Assembly: GCF_014205135.1 (NCBI RefSeq) | Contig: NZ_JACHMY010000001.1 | Coordinates: forward strand, 4,588,001 to 4,652,000 | Length of the DNA stretch: 64,000 nt | Direction: 5' to 3' | Source of the DNA: Kribbella italica | Lineage (GTDB): Bacteria > Actinomycetota > Actinomycetes > Propionibacteriales > Kribbellaceae | Shown here: one piece after another, positions 1-8,087 of the stretch | Numbering within the stretch: position 1 is the first letter of the stretch | Layout: every line of letters begins with the position of its first letter | The notes under the pieces: model-generated | Database searches by the model: none | Told to the model about the DNA's origin: nothing | What the model saw: the letters and a program-made list of their open reading frames with translations, nothing else | Program-made: the position numbers and the translations under genes

Positions 1-19
1 CGTCCGGGCCCGCGGAACC

Positions 20-25
20 TAGACT
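20..25 (+). promoter_or_regulatory. -10 hexamer, leaderless promoter of the first histidine kinase
   Basis: TAGACT ends 6 nt before the GTG at 32. This fits the actinobacterial TANNNT -10 element, with transcription starting at or next to the start codon. The -35 region lies at the window edge and cannot be judged. Confidence 0.55.
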
Positions 26-31
26 CGCGGT

Positions 32-874
32 GTGGAGGCTGGCCGACCGACCCGGAGCTCAGGCATCGGCCTGGCCGCCGGGACCGTCGCGGTGCTGCTC
101 GTCTCCCTGCTGTTCGTCGCCGGTGCTCCGGATCCGGCCACCTTGATCGCCCCGGTCGTCATCACCGCGATCGCGATCGCGGTCTCGGTGTGGGCGGTGA
201 TCCGCAGCCGCCGGCAGCGGCGCGAGTACGAGGAACGCCTGACCGCGTGGGCCGGCGAGCAGGCGGTCCAGGCCGAACGCCTCCGGATCGCGCGGGACCT
301 GCACGACCTGGTCTCGCACGGGCTCGGCCTGATCACCATCCGCGCCGCCGTCGCGCGCCGGGCGGGCGCGAATCCGGACTCGGCGCTGACCGACATCGAG
401 CAGGTCAGCCGCGGGACCACGACCGAGCTGCGGCGGATGCTGAACGTCCTGCGCTCGGCCGACGGCGAGCCGGCGCCGCTCCGGCCCGCGGAGACGCTCG
501 AGGACCTGCCGGCGATCGTCGACGAAGCCCGCACCGCCGGCCTGCGAGTCACGCTCGACCTGCCGGCGCTCGACGACGTGTCGCCGGGCGCCCAGCTCAC
601 CGTCTGCGCCGTCGTACGAGAAGCGCTGAACAACACCCTCCGCCACTGCGGCCCGACCCGGGCCCACCTGTCCGTACGACGGGAGGACGGCGTCCTGCTC
701 ACCTCCTACCGCGACGAAGGCCCGGTCACCGGCTGGTCCGCTCACCAAGGCGGAGGTCACGGGCTCACCGGCCTGCACGAACGCGTCACCGCCCTCGGCG
801 GCACTTTGGACGCCGGGCCGGATCAAGGCGGCTTCGCGGTCGTCGCACGGCTTCCCGACGGGCCGGCCACATGA
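32..874 (+). CDS. Sensor histidine kinase, NarL-type two-component system
   Basis: Membrane sensor kinase of 280 residues that should autophosphorylate and pass phosphate to the regulator at 924-1589. Two membrane segments lie near residues 12-31 and 38-57 with only a short loop between them. A HisKA_3-type dimerisation helix follows, with phospho-acceptor His91 in ARDLHDLVSHG. The GHKL ATPase domain shows an N-box (EALNNTLRH) and a final G-box (GHGLTGLHER). The GTG start is supported by the -10 hexamer 6 nt upstream, so the gene looks complete although it lies at the window edge. Without an extracellular domain the signal is probably sensed in or at the membrane; its identity is not visible. 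Confidence 0.88.
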   Translation: MEAGRPTRSSGIGLAAGTVAVLLVSLLFVAGAPDPATLIAPVVITAIAIAVSVWAVIRSRRQRREYEERLTAWAGEQAVQAERLRIARDLHDLVSHGLGLITIRAAVARRAGANPDSALTDIEQVSRGTTTELRRMLNVLRSADGEPAPLRPAETLEDLPAIVDEARTAGLRVTLDLPALDDVSPGAQLTVCAVVREALNNTLRHCGPTRAHLSVRREDGVLLTSYRDEGPVTGWSAHQGGGHGLTGLHERVTALGGTLDAGPDQGGFAVVARLPDGPAT

Positions 875-945
875 GCACAACGCCGGTCCGCGGCGGCGCG
901 CGATCTCCCGCCGGGCCGACCCCATGAGCGCGACACCGGTCCGCG
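854..945 (+). repeat. 53-bp-offset tandem duplication of the kinase/regulator junction
   Basis: Bases 854-892 and 907-945 match at 33 of 39 positions, offset 53 bp. Each copy carries the coupled ATGA start. The first ATG (871) overlaps the kinase stop (TGA 872-874) and opens an 18-codon frame beginning MSTTPVR. That frame ends at TGA 925-927, which itself overlaps the real regulator ATG at 924 (MSATPVR). The old coupled junction thus survives as a mini-ORF that keeps coupling intact. Confidence 0.75.
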
Positions 946-1589
946 TGCTGATCGCCGACGACCAGCCTCTCCTGCGGCACAGCCTCGCGCTGCTCATCGA
1001 TGCCACCGACGACCTGACCGTGGTCGGCCAGGCCTCGACCGGGCGCGAGACCGTCCAGCGCGGCCGGGAGCTGCGGCCGGACGTCGTACTGATGGACATC
1101 CGGATGCCCGGCGGCGACGGCATCGAGGCGACCAAGCACCTGACCGAGGACCCCGCGCTGGCGGGCACTCGGGTGCTGGTGCTGAGCATGTTCGAGCTCG
1201 ACGAGTACGTGTACGCCGCGCTCCGGGCGGGGGCCAGCGGGTTCCTGCTCAAGGATGCCGAGCCCGACCAACTGCTCGACGCCGTACGCCGTACGCATCG
1301 CGGCGAGTCCCTCTTCGCCCCACGCATCGTGACGCGGCTCGTCGAGCACTACCTCGACCGGCCGGCGATCCGCCGTTCGCGATCGGTCGACCGGCTCACC
1401 GACCGCGAGACCGAGGTCCTGGTCCAGGTCGCCCGCGGGCTCTCGAACGACGAGATCGCCGCCGTGCTCGGCATCTCGATCAAGACCGTCAAGACCCACA
1501 TCGGCAACCTGCTCGCCAAACTCGCCGCCCGCGACCGCGCGCAGCTCGTCATCACCGCGTACGAGACCGGCCTGGTCTCCGCCGGGTGA
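924..1589 (+). CDS. LuxR/NarL-family response regulator
   Basis: DNA-binding response regulator, 221 residues. The receiver domain spans residues 5-120, with acidic pocket Asp12/Asp13 and phospho-acceptor Asp58 in VVLMDIRMPG. The C-terminal LuxR helix-turn-helix lies around residues 150-215 (LTDRETEVLVQVARG, then ISIKTVKTHIGNLL). It is the partner of the kinase at 32-874, to which it is translationally coupled through the duplicated junction at 854-945. Length and architecture are typical of the family. The target genes are not evident from the neighbourhood. Confidence 0.93.
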   Translation: MSATPVRVLIADDQPLLRHSLALLIDATDDLTVVGQASTGRETVQRGRELRPDVVLMDIRMPGGDGIEATKHLTEDPALAGTRVLVLSMFELDEYVYAALRAGASGFLLKDAEPDQLLDAVRRTHRGESLFAPRIVTRLVEHYLDRPAIRRSRSVDRLTDRETEVLVQVARGLSNDEIAAVLGISIKTVKTHIGNLLAKLAARDRAQLVITAYETGLVSAG

Positions 1590-1733
1590 AGCAGTACGGC
1601 GAGGCGGCGGCCGGCAGGACGGCGTCGCGGCCTCCCGGCAGGACGGCGACGCGGCGCGCCCCCAGCGGGACGGCGACGAGACGCCGCAGCAACGCGGCGG
1701 CGCGAGGGGACGCGCCGCCGTTCGTCGTACGGG

Positions 1734-2894
1734 TCAGTCGGAAGTGATCTGCGCCGTTCCGACCAGGACCTCGACGTCCAGCGCCGCGCGGCCGCGGCCG
1801 ATCTCCACGTCCTTGGACTGGCCGTTGACGGCACCTGCCCAGGTGACGCGGCCGAGCTGGGACTCGGTGTGAACGCGTACGTCGGACCCGCGGCGCAGGT
1901 TGACCGTGGCGGAACCGGACTCGACCCGGACGCGGGAGCGGCCCTTGGTGACCTGGGCGTCCAGGTGCGCGGAACCGGCCTGAACGAGCATGTCGATCGG
2001 GCCGTCGACGTCGTGCACCTTCGCCGTACCGGCCGTCACGCGGACGCGGGTCAGCCCCGGCAGCCGCTCGGCGACGACGCTGCCGCCGGTCACCTCGACC
2101 TCGACCTCGAGCATCGGGTTGACCCGGATCGACAGCTCCTTGGCGAAGCCGTTGACGTGCGCCTTGAGGTCGGTCGGGTTGCGCAGCATGCTGAACCCGT
2201 CCAGCGACACTCCCATGTCGCCCTCGCTGTTGATCGCGAGCGTGTTGCCGTCGCGCTTGATCACGTGCGGCCCGTCGACCGCGACACCGGTGAGGGCCGG
2301 CTCGCCGATCAGCCGCACCCGCCGCCCGACGGCCCGGATCGTCACCCGCTGCACCCCGGAAGGCACCGGCACGTTGCTGTGCTCGACCTCCTCCTCGACC
2401 GCCTCGGCCTCGGGCACGGAGGTCTGCACCGGCTCGACCGGTCCGTCGTCCACGACGCTGTCCTGGACGTCGCTCGACCGCACCGCGGCGCCGGTCTGCG
2501 CGGAGTCGGCGGAACCGCCGGTCGGCGCGGAATCGGCAGGACCGCCCGCCGGCGCGGAGCCGACAGGACCGCCCGCCGCCGAGGCGCCGTTCGCGGCGTG
2601 CTTGGGCGCGGGCGCCGCATCCGCGGCGTCCGGCGAGTCGACCGCGTCCGCCCAGACCGACGCCGACGGCACCTCCGCCTCGGCCGCCGGCGCAGCACCG
2701 GCCGGCTCGTCAGCGGCAGCCGAACCCGGGGTCGGGGCTCCGGCGGCCGGAGTCTCATCGGCAACCGGCGCGGCGGCCGCCGGCTGGGTGACGGCGGCGA
2801 TCAGGGTCGCGGCCTCGTCGCTGGACAGGTGGCCTTTCGCGACCCGGTCGAGAATGTCCTTGACCCGGCGGTCGTAGTCGCTCTGGTTGCTCAT
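1734..2894 (-). CDS. DUF4097-like beta-rich protein with helical N-terminus and Pro/Ala linker
   Basis: Protein of 386 residues with no signal peptide or membrane segment. Residues 1-35 form a short helical module (DYDRRVKDILDRVAKG, DEAATLIAAV). Residues about 36-165 are an Ala/Pro/Gly/Ser-rich linker containing a 9-residue repeat. Residues about 165-386 are a regular series of short beta strands rich in Val, Asp and Gly, resembling DUF4097/adhesin-type beta-helix domains. The start is the ATG preceded by GGAGG; a longer frame upstream lacks a ribosome site. Function is unknown. The DUF4097 assignment rests on strand pattern only. Confidence 0.7.
   Translation of the reverse strand: MSNQSDYDRRVKDILDRVAKGHLSSDEAATLIAAVTQPAAAAPVADETPAAGAPTPGSAAADEPAGAAPAAEAEVPSASVWADAVDSPDAADAAPAPKHAANGASAAGGPVGSAPAGGPADSAPTGGSADSAQTGAAVRSSDVQDSVVDDGPVEPVQTSVPEAEAVEEEVEHSNVPVPSGVQRVTIRAVGRRVRLIGEPALTGVAVDGPHVIKRDGNTLAINSEGDMGVSLDGFSMLRNPTDLKAHVNGFAKELSIRVNPMLEVEVEVTGGSVVAERLPGLTRVRVTAGTAKVHDVDGPIDMLVQAGSAHLDAQVTKGRSRVRVESGSATVNLRRGSDVRVHTESQLGRVTWAGAVNGQSKDVEIGRGRAALDVEVLVGTAQITSD
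2499..2579 (-). repeat. 27-bp in-frame tandem repeat, three copies
   Basis: Three successive 27-bp units with a shared core (CGCGGA, then ACCGCC) lie inside the linker of the gene at 1734-2894. They encode a 9-residue GGPxxSAPx repeat, so copy-number change would alter linker length without breaking the frame. Confidence 0.7.
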
Positions 2895-3041
2895 GTCCTC
2901 CAGTCCAGCACCCCGACGGGTCCAAACCAATAAGGGATGGCCCGGAACTCACCCGAGAACAGCAGTGCGGGTCCCGGCGGAGTAGCCCGAGACCCGCACT
3001 GCGGCATATTCCTTCAGCAGCCCGTCAAGGGCTGGTTGCAG

Positions 3042-4556
3042 CTAGACAGCAGGTTCCATCTCCTCGGCGGCCAGCTCACGCTGCACCGCCTCGAGCTGAG
3101 CCGCCTCGGCAGCCTCGGCCGCCCGGCGAGCGCGCAACCCGCGCAGACCGGTCAGCCCGATGATCAGACCGAGCGCCGCGATCCCCGTGACCACCCCGAG
3201 CGCAGGCTTGTACGCCGACAACATTCCCTCCGGCGTCGTCACCCCCGCGGACCGGCCGCTGATCACCGCGGTGACGATCGCGAGCACGATCGCCCCGCCG
3301 ACCTGGTTCGACGTGTTGAACAGCCCCGAAGCCAGCCCCTGCTCGTGGTCCGGCACCCCGGAGGTCGCCTGGATGTTCAGCGCCGGGAACGCGATCGCGA
3401 AGCCGAGCCCGATCAGCATGATCGTCGGGAACACCGTCGCGAAGTACGCCGACTCCGGCCCGATCCGCAGCGACAGCGCGTACCCGACCACGAACAGCGC
3501 CATCCCGGCGACGATCATCCGCTCGGTCCCGATCCGGTCGGCCAGCTTGCCGGCGTTCGGCGACAGCGTGGCGACCAGCAGGCCGGCCGGGAGGAAGCCC
3601 AGCGCGGTCTCGAACGACGACCAGCCGAGCAGGTTCTGCAGGTACAGCGTCCCGATCAGCTGGAACGCGACGTACGCGCCGAAGACGGTCAGGATCGCGA
3701 GGTTCGCCCGCCGCAGCGAGGGCGCCCGGAGGATGCCGAGCCGGACCAGCGGGTGCTTGGTCCGCCGTTCGATGACCACGAACGCGGTCAGCAGTACGGC
3801 GGAGAGAACGAACAGGCCGATCGTCTGGAAAGAGACCCAGCCCGCGTGCTCGGCGCCGACCACGGCGTACACCAGCGACAGCATGCCGCCGGTCACGGTG
3901 ACCGCGCCCGGGACGTCGTACCCGCCGGCGGCCTCGTCGCGCGGGCTGTTCGGGATCAGCTTGAGCGCGAACAGGAAGACGATCAGCGCGACCGGGCCGG
4001 GCATCAGGAAGGTCCAGCGCCAGCCGACCTCGGTCAGCGCGCCGCCGAGGATCAGGCCCATCGAGAAGCCGCTGGCGGCGCAGGTGGTGAAGATGCTGAG
4101 GGCGCGGTTGCGGTCCGGGCCCTCGTGGAAGGTGGTGGTGATGATCGAGAGCGCGGCCGGCGCGGTGAACGCGGCGGCGATGCCCTTCACGAACCGCGCG
4201 GCGATGAGCAGTTCGGGGTTGGTGGCCAGCGAGCTCAGCATCGAGACCACGGCGAAGACGGCGAGCGCGATCAGGAAGACCCGGCGGCGGCCGAGCAGGT
4301 CGGCGGTGCGGCCGCCGAGCAGCAGCAGTCCGCCGTACCCGAGCACGTAGCCGGTGACGACCCACTGCAGGGACGAGAGCGAGACGCCGAGGTCGGCACC
4401 GATGGAGGGCAGGGACATGCCGACCATGGACACGTCCAAACCGTCGAGGAAGATCACGCCGCAGACCACCAGGAGCGCGCCCCACAGGCGGGCGTCCCAG
4501 GTCATGCGGGCCGGAGGTGTGTGCGTTGTCTGTGTCACGAGGAGAGAGCATTGCAT
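3042..4556 (-). CDS. DHA2-type major facilitator exporter (14 TM)
   Basis: Proton-driven drug/metabolite exporter of the EmrB/QacA family, 504 residues, consistent with 14 membrane helices. The first helix carries LDGLDVSMVGMSLPSI, matching the family D1 motif, and GRTADLLGRRR is the loop 2-3 motif A. It is divergent from the MarR gene at 4626, and the shared 69 bp holds several palindromes, so it is probably repressed by that regulator. The start is uncertain: ATG 4556 lies inside an operator palindrome and has no ribosome site; GTG 4538 or a later ATG (MTWDARLWG) is possible. The C-terminal 40 residues are Ala/Glu-rich and cytoplasmic. Confidence 0.88.
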   Translation of the reverse strand: MQCSLLVTQTTHTPPARMTWDARLWGALLVVCGVIFLDGLDVSMVGMSLPSIGADLGVSLSSLQWVVTGYVLGYGGLLLLGGRTADLLGRRRVFLIALAVFAVVSMLSSLATNPELLIAARFVKGIAAAFTAPAALSIITTTFHEGPDRNRALSIFTTCAASGFSMGLILGGALTEVGWRWTFLMPGPVALIVFLFALKLIPNSPRDEAAGGYDVPGAVTVTGGMLSLVYAVVGAEHAGWVSFQTIGLFVLSAVLLTAFVVIERRTKHPLVRLGILRAPSLRRANLAILTVFGAYVAFQLIGTLYLQNLLGWSSFETALGFLPAGLLVATLSPNAGKLADRIGTERMIVAGMALFVVGYALSLRIGPESAYFATVFPTIMLIGLGFAIAFPALNIQATSGVPDHEQGLASGLFNTSNQVGGAIVLAIVTAVISGRSAGVTTPEGMLSAYKPALGVVTGIAALGLIIGLTGLRGLRARRAAEAAEAAQLEAVQRELAAEEMEPAV

Positions 4557-4611
4557 GCACGTGCATCTAATGTCTAGGCATTAAATGCGTTTGCATTGAA
4601 TGCACATGCAT
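4555..4611. promoter_or_regulatory. MarR operator region with repeated GCATTnAATGC palindromes
   Basis: An AT-rich island between divergent regulator and exporter. ATGCACGTGCAT at 4555-4566 is a perfect palindrome. GCATTAAATGC (4578-4588) and GCATTGAATGC (4593-4603) are near-identical palindromes with centres 15 bp apart. A further TGCACATGCA overlaps the last one. Several sites on one DNA face suggest cooperative binding of the MarR dimer encoded at 4626. Confidence 0.7.
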
Positions 4612-4613
4612 GA

Positions 4614-4619
4614 TAACGT
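4614..4619 (+). promoter_or_regulatory. -10 hexamer, leaderless promoter of the MarR gene
   Basis: TAACGT ends 6 nt before ATG 4626 and sits next to the operator palindromes. That fits an autorepressed leaderless promoter. Confidence 0.5.
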
Positions 4620-4625
4620 CCCTCC

Positions 4626-5066
4626 ATGACCGAGACGCAGGTCAGCGCCGGCCCTGGTGAGACCGGCACCGATCGTGAGAGCACCGCCGACGTGCGGGAG
4701 TGGCGCGAGATCCTCGCCCGCCACGCGGACCTGAGCTGCGCGCTCGACCGCGAGCTGCAGGCGGGTCACGCGCTGGGCATGAGCGAGTACGAGGTGCTCG
4801 AGCGCCTCGCCGAGCTGCCGGAGCAGTCCGCGAAGGTTCAGACCATCGCCAAGTCGGTGCACCTGAGCCAGAGCGCGCTGTCCCGCGTGATCGGGCGGCT
4901 GGAGACGGCCGGCCTGGTCGAGCGGCACATGTGCGCCGAGGACCGCCGCGCGGTCAACGTCCGGCTCACGTCCGAGGGGCTCAGCCGTCAGACCGAGGCG
5001 CAGCCGACCCAGCGACGGGTCCTCGCCGAGCGGCTGCACTCTCCCCTGCTCAAGTCCTGCGAGTAG
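4626..5066 (+). CDS. MarR-family transcriptional regulator
   Basis: Winged-helix regulator of 146 residues. The first 25 residues are variable. The core has the MarR order: a helix with MSEYEVLERLAELP, the recognition helix (LSQSALSRVIGRLE), then the wing with the conserved basic/acidic run CAEDRRAVNVRLT. It probably controls itself and the divergent exporter at 3042-4556 through the palindromes at 4555-4611. Ligand release by an exported compound is typical of the family but the ligand is unknown. Its stop (TAG 5064-5066) lies one base from the stop of the convergent permease gene, with no room for a terminator. Confidence 0.88.
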   Translation: MTETQVSAGPGETGTDRESTADVREWREILARHADLSCALDRELQAGHALGMSEYEVLERLAELPEQSAKVQTIAKSVHLSQSALSRVIGRLETAGLVERHMCAEDRRAVNVRLTSEGLSRQTEAQPTQRRVLAERLHSPLLKSCE

Positions 5067-5067
5067 A

Positions 5068-5874
5068 TCACTCGCGTACAGCCCCTTCCAGCATCCCCGC
5101 GATGAAGTGCCGCTGCAGGAACGCATACACCAGTACGACGGGCAGCCCCACGATCACCGCGCCCGCGGCCAGCAGCGTGAACCCCGACGTGTACTGACCC
5201 GAGAAGAACGCCAGCCCCAGCGGCGCCGTCCGCAACGACTCGCTGGTCACCATCACCAGCGGGATCAGGAACTCGTTCCACGTCCACATGAACACCAGCA
5301 CGATCAGCGTCACCAGCGCGGGTCGCGCCGGCGGGACGAGTACCTGCCACAGCGTCCGCCAGTGTCCGGCGCCGTCCAGCCGGGCCGCTTCGACCAGCGC
5401 GCGGCTCGACGAGCGGAAGTAGGCCCGCATCCAGAAGGTGCCGAAGGCAACGGACTGCGCGACCTGCGGCAGCGCGACCGCCCAGTACGTGTCGGTCAGC
5501 CCGAGCGTGCGCAGGTCGAAGTACAGCGGCACCACGATCGCCTCGGTCGGCATCATGATGCCGAGCAGGAACAGGTAGAACAGCACGCCCGCGCCGCGGA
5601 ACCGCATCGTCCCGAACGCGTACCCGCTCAGGATCGACAGCAGCACGCTCGCGACGACCACGGACACCGAGACGAGCAGGCTCATCCGCAGGTACGTCCC
5701 GAAGTGCCCGATCTCCCAGGCCTTGCCGAAGTTCCCGAGGCCGCTCGACCCGCTACCGCCGTCGTCCGGCCCGAGCGCGGCGACGACGATCGACACGATC
5801 GGCGCCAGCGCGAAGCACCCGAAGACGATCAGCAGCAGGTAGTTGCCGAACCGCTCGGCGCCCGAGGCCCTCAT
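5068..5874 (-). CDS. ABC sugar transporter permease, MalG-like
   Basis: Inner-membrane permease of a carbohydrate ABC importer, 268 residues, six predicted helices. The cytoplasmic coupling loop has the EAA motif in the form EAARLDGAGHWRTLW, which contacts the ATPase. The start ATG (5874-5872) overlaps the stop of the upstream permease (ATGA), so the two are translationally coupled. It is the last gene of the run that begins with the threonine ammonia-lyase. No ATPase gene is nearby. In actinobacteria a shared ATPase of the MsiK type often serves such importers, which is the likely solution here. Confidence 0.9.
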   Translation of the reverse strand: MRASGAERFGNYLLLIVFGCFALAPIVSIVVAALGPDDGGSGSSGLGNFGKAWEIGHFGTYLRMSLLVSVSVVVASVLLSILSGYAFGTMRFRGAGVLFYLFLLGIMMPTEAIVVPLYFDLRTLGLTDTYWAVALPQVAQSVAFGTFWMRAYFRSSSRALVEAARLDGAGHWRTLWQVLVPPARPALVTLIVLVFMWTWNEFLIPLVMVTSESLRTAPLGLAFFSGQYTSGFTLLAAGAVIVGLPVVLVYAFLQRHFIAGMLEGAVRE

Positions 5875-6743
5875 GCCCGGTCCGCGATCCGGTTGACGCC
5901 GAGCGTGATCACGAAGATCAGCACGGTCAGGCAGACCCCGATCGCGGCCGCCGAGCCGACCTGCCCGAGCTCGAACGCCCGGTGGTACACCTCGTACGAC
6001 GGCACGCTCGTCGACGTACCCGGTCCTCCGCTGGTCGTCACGTAGACCAGGTCGAAGGTCCGCAGCGCGGCGATCACCGTCAGCGTCACCGCGACCGCGA
6101 TCTCACCCCGTACGGCGGGCAGCACCACCGCGAAGAACTCGGCCACCGATCCGGCACCGTCCAGCCGCGCCGCCTCGTACCGCTCCCGCGGGATCCGCGC
6201 CATCCCGGCCAGCAGCAGCACGGTCACCAGTCCCGTCTCGAACCACGTCCCGATCACCCCGACCGCGGGCAGCGCGAACGCGTAGTCCCCGAGCCAGCCG
6301 CGCGCGAGCCCGTCGAGACCGACCGCCCGCAGTACGTCGTTCAGCGGTCCGTCCGGCGAGTAGATCTGGCGCCAGGCAACGGCCACGACGACCATCGCGA
6401 CCACCTGCGGCAGGAACACCACGGTCCGGAAGAACGCCAGGCCCCGGACCCGCGCCCGCTGCAGCACCGACGCGAGCGCGAGCCCGATCACCACCGGCAG
6501 CACCGAGTAGAAGACGATCAGCACCAGCGCGTGCCCGAAGGCGGCCCGCAGCCCCGCGTCGGCGACGACGTCGGCGTAGTTGCTCAGCCCGACGAACTTG
6601 CCGAGCGAGATCCCGTCCCACTCGAACAGGGAGAGGTGGACGGCCCGGCCGAGCGGGTAGAGCAGGAACAGTCCGTAGACGACCAGCGCCGGCAGGATGT
6701 AGAGGTACCCGATCTTGCGCGGTTCGCCGGGCGGTGAGCTCAC
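5871..6743 (-). CDS. ABC sugar transporter permease, MalF-like
   Basis: Partner permease, 290 residues. Its N-terminal helix (ILPALVVYGLFLLYPLG) is typical of MalF/UgpA-type subunits, and its EAA loop reads EAARLDGAGSVAEFFAV. The GTG start (6743-6741) overlaps the stop of the binding-protein gene as GTGA, so expression is coupled to it. A much longer open frame upstream is only a shadow inside the binding-protein gene. With 5068-5874 it forms the membrane channel of the importer; the sugar is not predictable from sequence alone. Confidence 0.9.
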   Translation of the reverse strand: MSSPPGEPRKIGYLYILPALVVYGLFLLYPLGRAVHLSLFEWDGISLGKFVGLSNYADVVADAGLRAAFGHALVLIVFYSVLPVVIGLALASVLQRARVRGLAFFRTVVFLPQVVAMVVVAVAWRQIYSPDGPLNDVLRAVGLDGLARGWLGDYAFALPAVGVIGTWFETGLVTVLLLAGMARIPRERYEAARLDGAGSVAEFFAVVLPAVRGEIAVAVTLTVIAALRTFDLVYVTTSGGPGTSTSVPSYEVYHRAFELGQVGSAAAIGVCLTVLIFVITLGVNRIADRA

Positions 6744-8077
6744 TTGCCGGCGAACTTGCTGTAGTCGGCCTCCAGCTTGTCGACGAACTGCTGCGGTGTG
6801 GCCTTCTTCGCCATCAGGTCCTGCAGCGCCGCGCCGAGCGTGTCGTACATGGTCGGCGTCGCGTAGTCCAGGTACGGCACCAGGCCCTCCTCGCCGACCG
6901 CCGTACCGAACGCGGCGAAGACGTCCTTGGCCAGCCCGGCCGGTTCCTGCTGCTGAGCGGTGTCGGCGATCGGCAGGTTGCCGGTCGCGGTGAGCACCTT
7001 CATCGCGTCGGGGCTGGTGATGAAGTTGATGTACGCCGCGGCGGCGTCCTTGTTCTTCGCCTTGTTCGTCATCGCGAACGGCAGGCCGGTGCCGCCGGTG
7101 ATCACCGGCTTGGCGCCGGCGTCCGTGCCGGGCGGCAGCATGAACCCGACCTTGGTGCCGAGCGCCTTCTGCAGGTCGGCCTGCAGCCAGGTCCCCGCGA
7201 TCAGGAAGACGCCGTTGCCCTTGCCGAAGTCCTGCCAGGCCGGGTCGTAGCCCTGGCCGTTGAAGCCGGAGTTGAAGTAGCCCTTGTCCACCCAGGAAAC
7301 CAGGTTCTCGGCGGCCTTGGTGTTCTCCGGCGTCTTCCAGGACGCGCCGGGCCGGCCGAAGGCGAGCGTGGTGATCTGGTCGGCCGGGGTGGTCTTGTCC
7401 TGCACGGTGCCGAAGACGTGGATGGCCGGCCACTTGTCCAGGTTGCCCAGCTGCATCGGGAGCTCGCCGCCCGCCTTGGCCTTGGCCAGCGCGTCCTCGA
7501 ACTCCGCCCACGTGGTCGGCGGCTGGATCCCGAGCTTGGTCAGCTTCTCCTTGTTGTAGTAGAGGCCGACCACCTCACCCACCTGCGGCAGGCCGTAAAG
7601 GTTGCCTTCGCCGAACGTCTTGCCGTCGGCGGAGTACCGCGAGTACTGCATCACCGAGGCCGCGTAGCGGCTGCCCCAGTCGTATGCCTTGGCCCATTCG
7701 TCCAGCGGAACCAGCTGGCCCGCCTTGACGAACTCACCCATGTCGGAGCGCCCGTTGTTGGCCTGGACGACGTCCGGGGCATCGTTGCCGGACAGGGCGA
7801 GCCGCAGCGTGGTCTTGAGGTCGTCGAAGGACCGCGAGACCCGCTTCAGCTTGATGTTCGGGTACTTGGCCTGGAACTGCTTGTTCAGCTCGGCCATCTG
7901 CGCCGCCTGCCCGCCGCGGACCTCCTGGTCCCACACGGTCAGGCTGACGTCCCCCAACGACGCCGCGTCGGTCTTCACCGAGCTCGGCGCACTCGCGCCG
8001 CCCTCCGGGGTCTCCGACCCCGGCGCACAGGCGGTGGCCAACAACAAAGCTGCAGCCGCTAGGGCAACGACCTTCAC
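6740..8077 (-). CDS. Extracellular sugar-binding lipoprotein of ABC importer
   Basis: Solute-binding protein of the family-1 (MalE/UgpB-like) type, 445 residues. A short hydrophobic signal ends in the lipobox LATAC, so Cys17 should be lipidated and the mature protein anchored outside the membrane. The body has the family pattern: TVWDQEVRGG near the start, VVQANNG, then YGLPQVGEVVGLYYNK. The GTG start is preceded by GAGGAG at 7 nt. Only 10 bp separate it from the threonine ammonia-lyase stop, so the two may share a transcript although no metabolic link is obvious. Confidence 0.9.
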   Translation of the reverse strand: MKVVALAAAALLLATACAPGSETPEGGASAPSSVKTDAASLGDVSLTVWDQEVRGGQAAQMAELNKQFQAKYPNIKLKRVSRSFDDLKTTLRLALSGNDAPDVVQANNGRSDMGEFVKAGQLVPLDEWAKAYDWGSRYAASVMQYSRYSADGKTFGEGNLYGLPQVGEVVGLYYNKEKLTKLGIQPPTTWAEFEDALAKAKAGGELPMQLGNLDKWPAIHVFGTVQDKTTPADQITTLAFGRPGASWKTPENTKAAENLVSWVDKGYFNSGFNGQGYDPAWQDFGKGNGVFLIAGTWLQADLQKALGTKVGFMLPPGTDAGAKPVITGGTGLPFAMTNKAKNKDAAAAYINFITSPDAMKVLTATGNLPIADTAQQQEPAGLAKDVFAAFGTAVGEEGLVPYLDYATPTMYDTLGAALQDLMAKKATPQQFVDKLEADYSKFAGK

Positions 8078-8087
8078 AGGGGACTCC

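Noticed and set aside
2937..4577. Long plus-strand open frame opposite the first exporter
   Set aside because: Antisense shadow of a clear 14-TM exporter; Arg/Gln/Asp-rich with no motif.
6744..7511. N-terminal extension of the MalF-like permease
   Set aside because: It lies wholly inside the binding-protein gene in another frame; GTG 6743 with GTGA overlap is the natural start.
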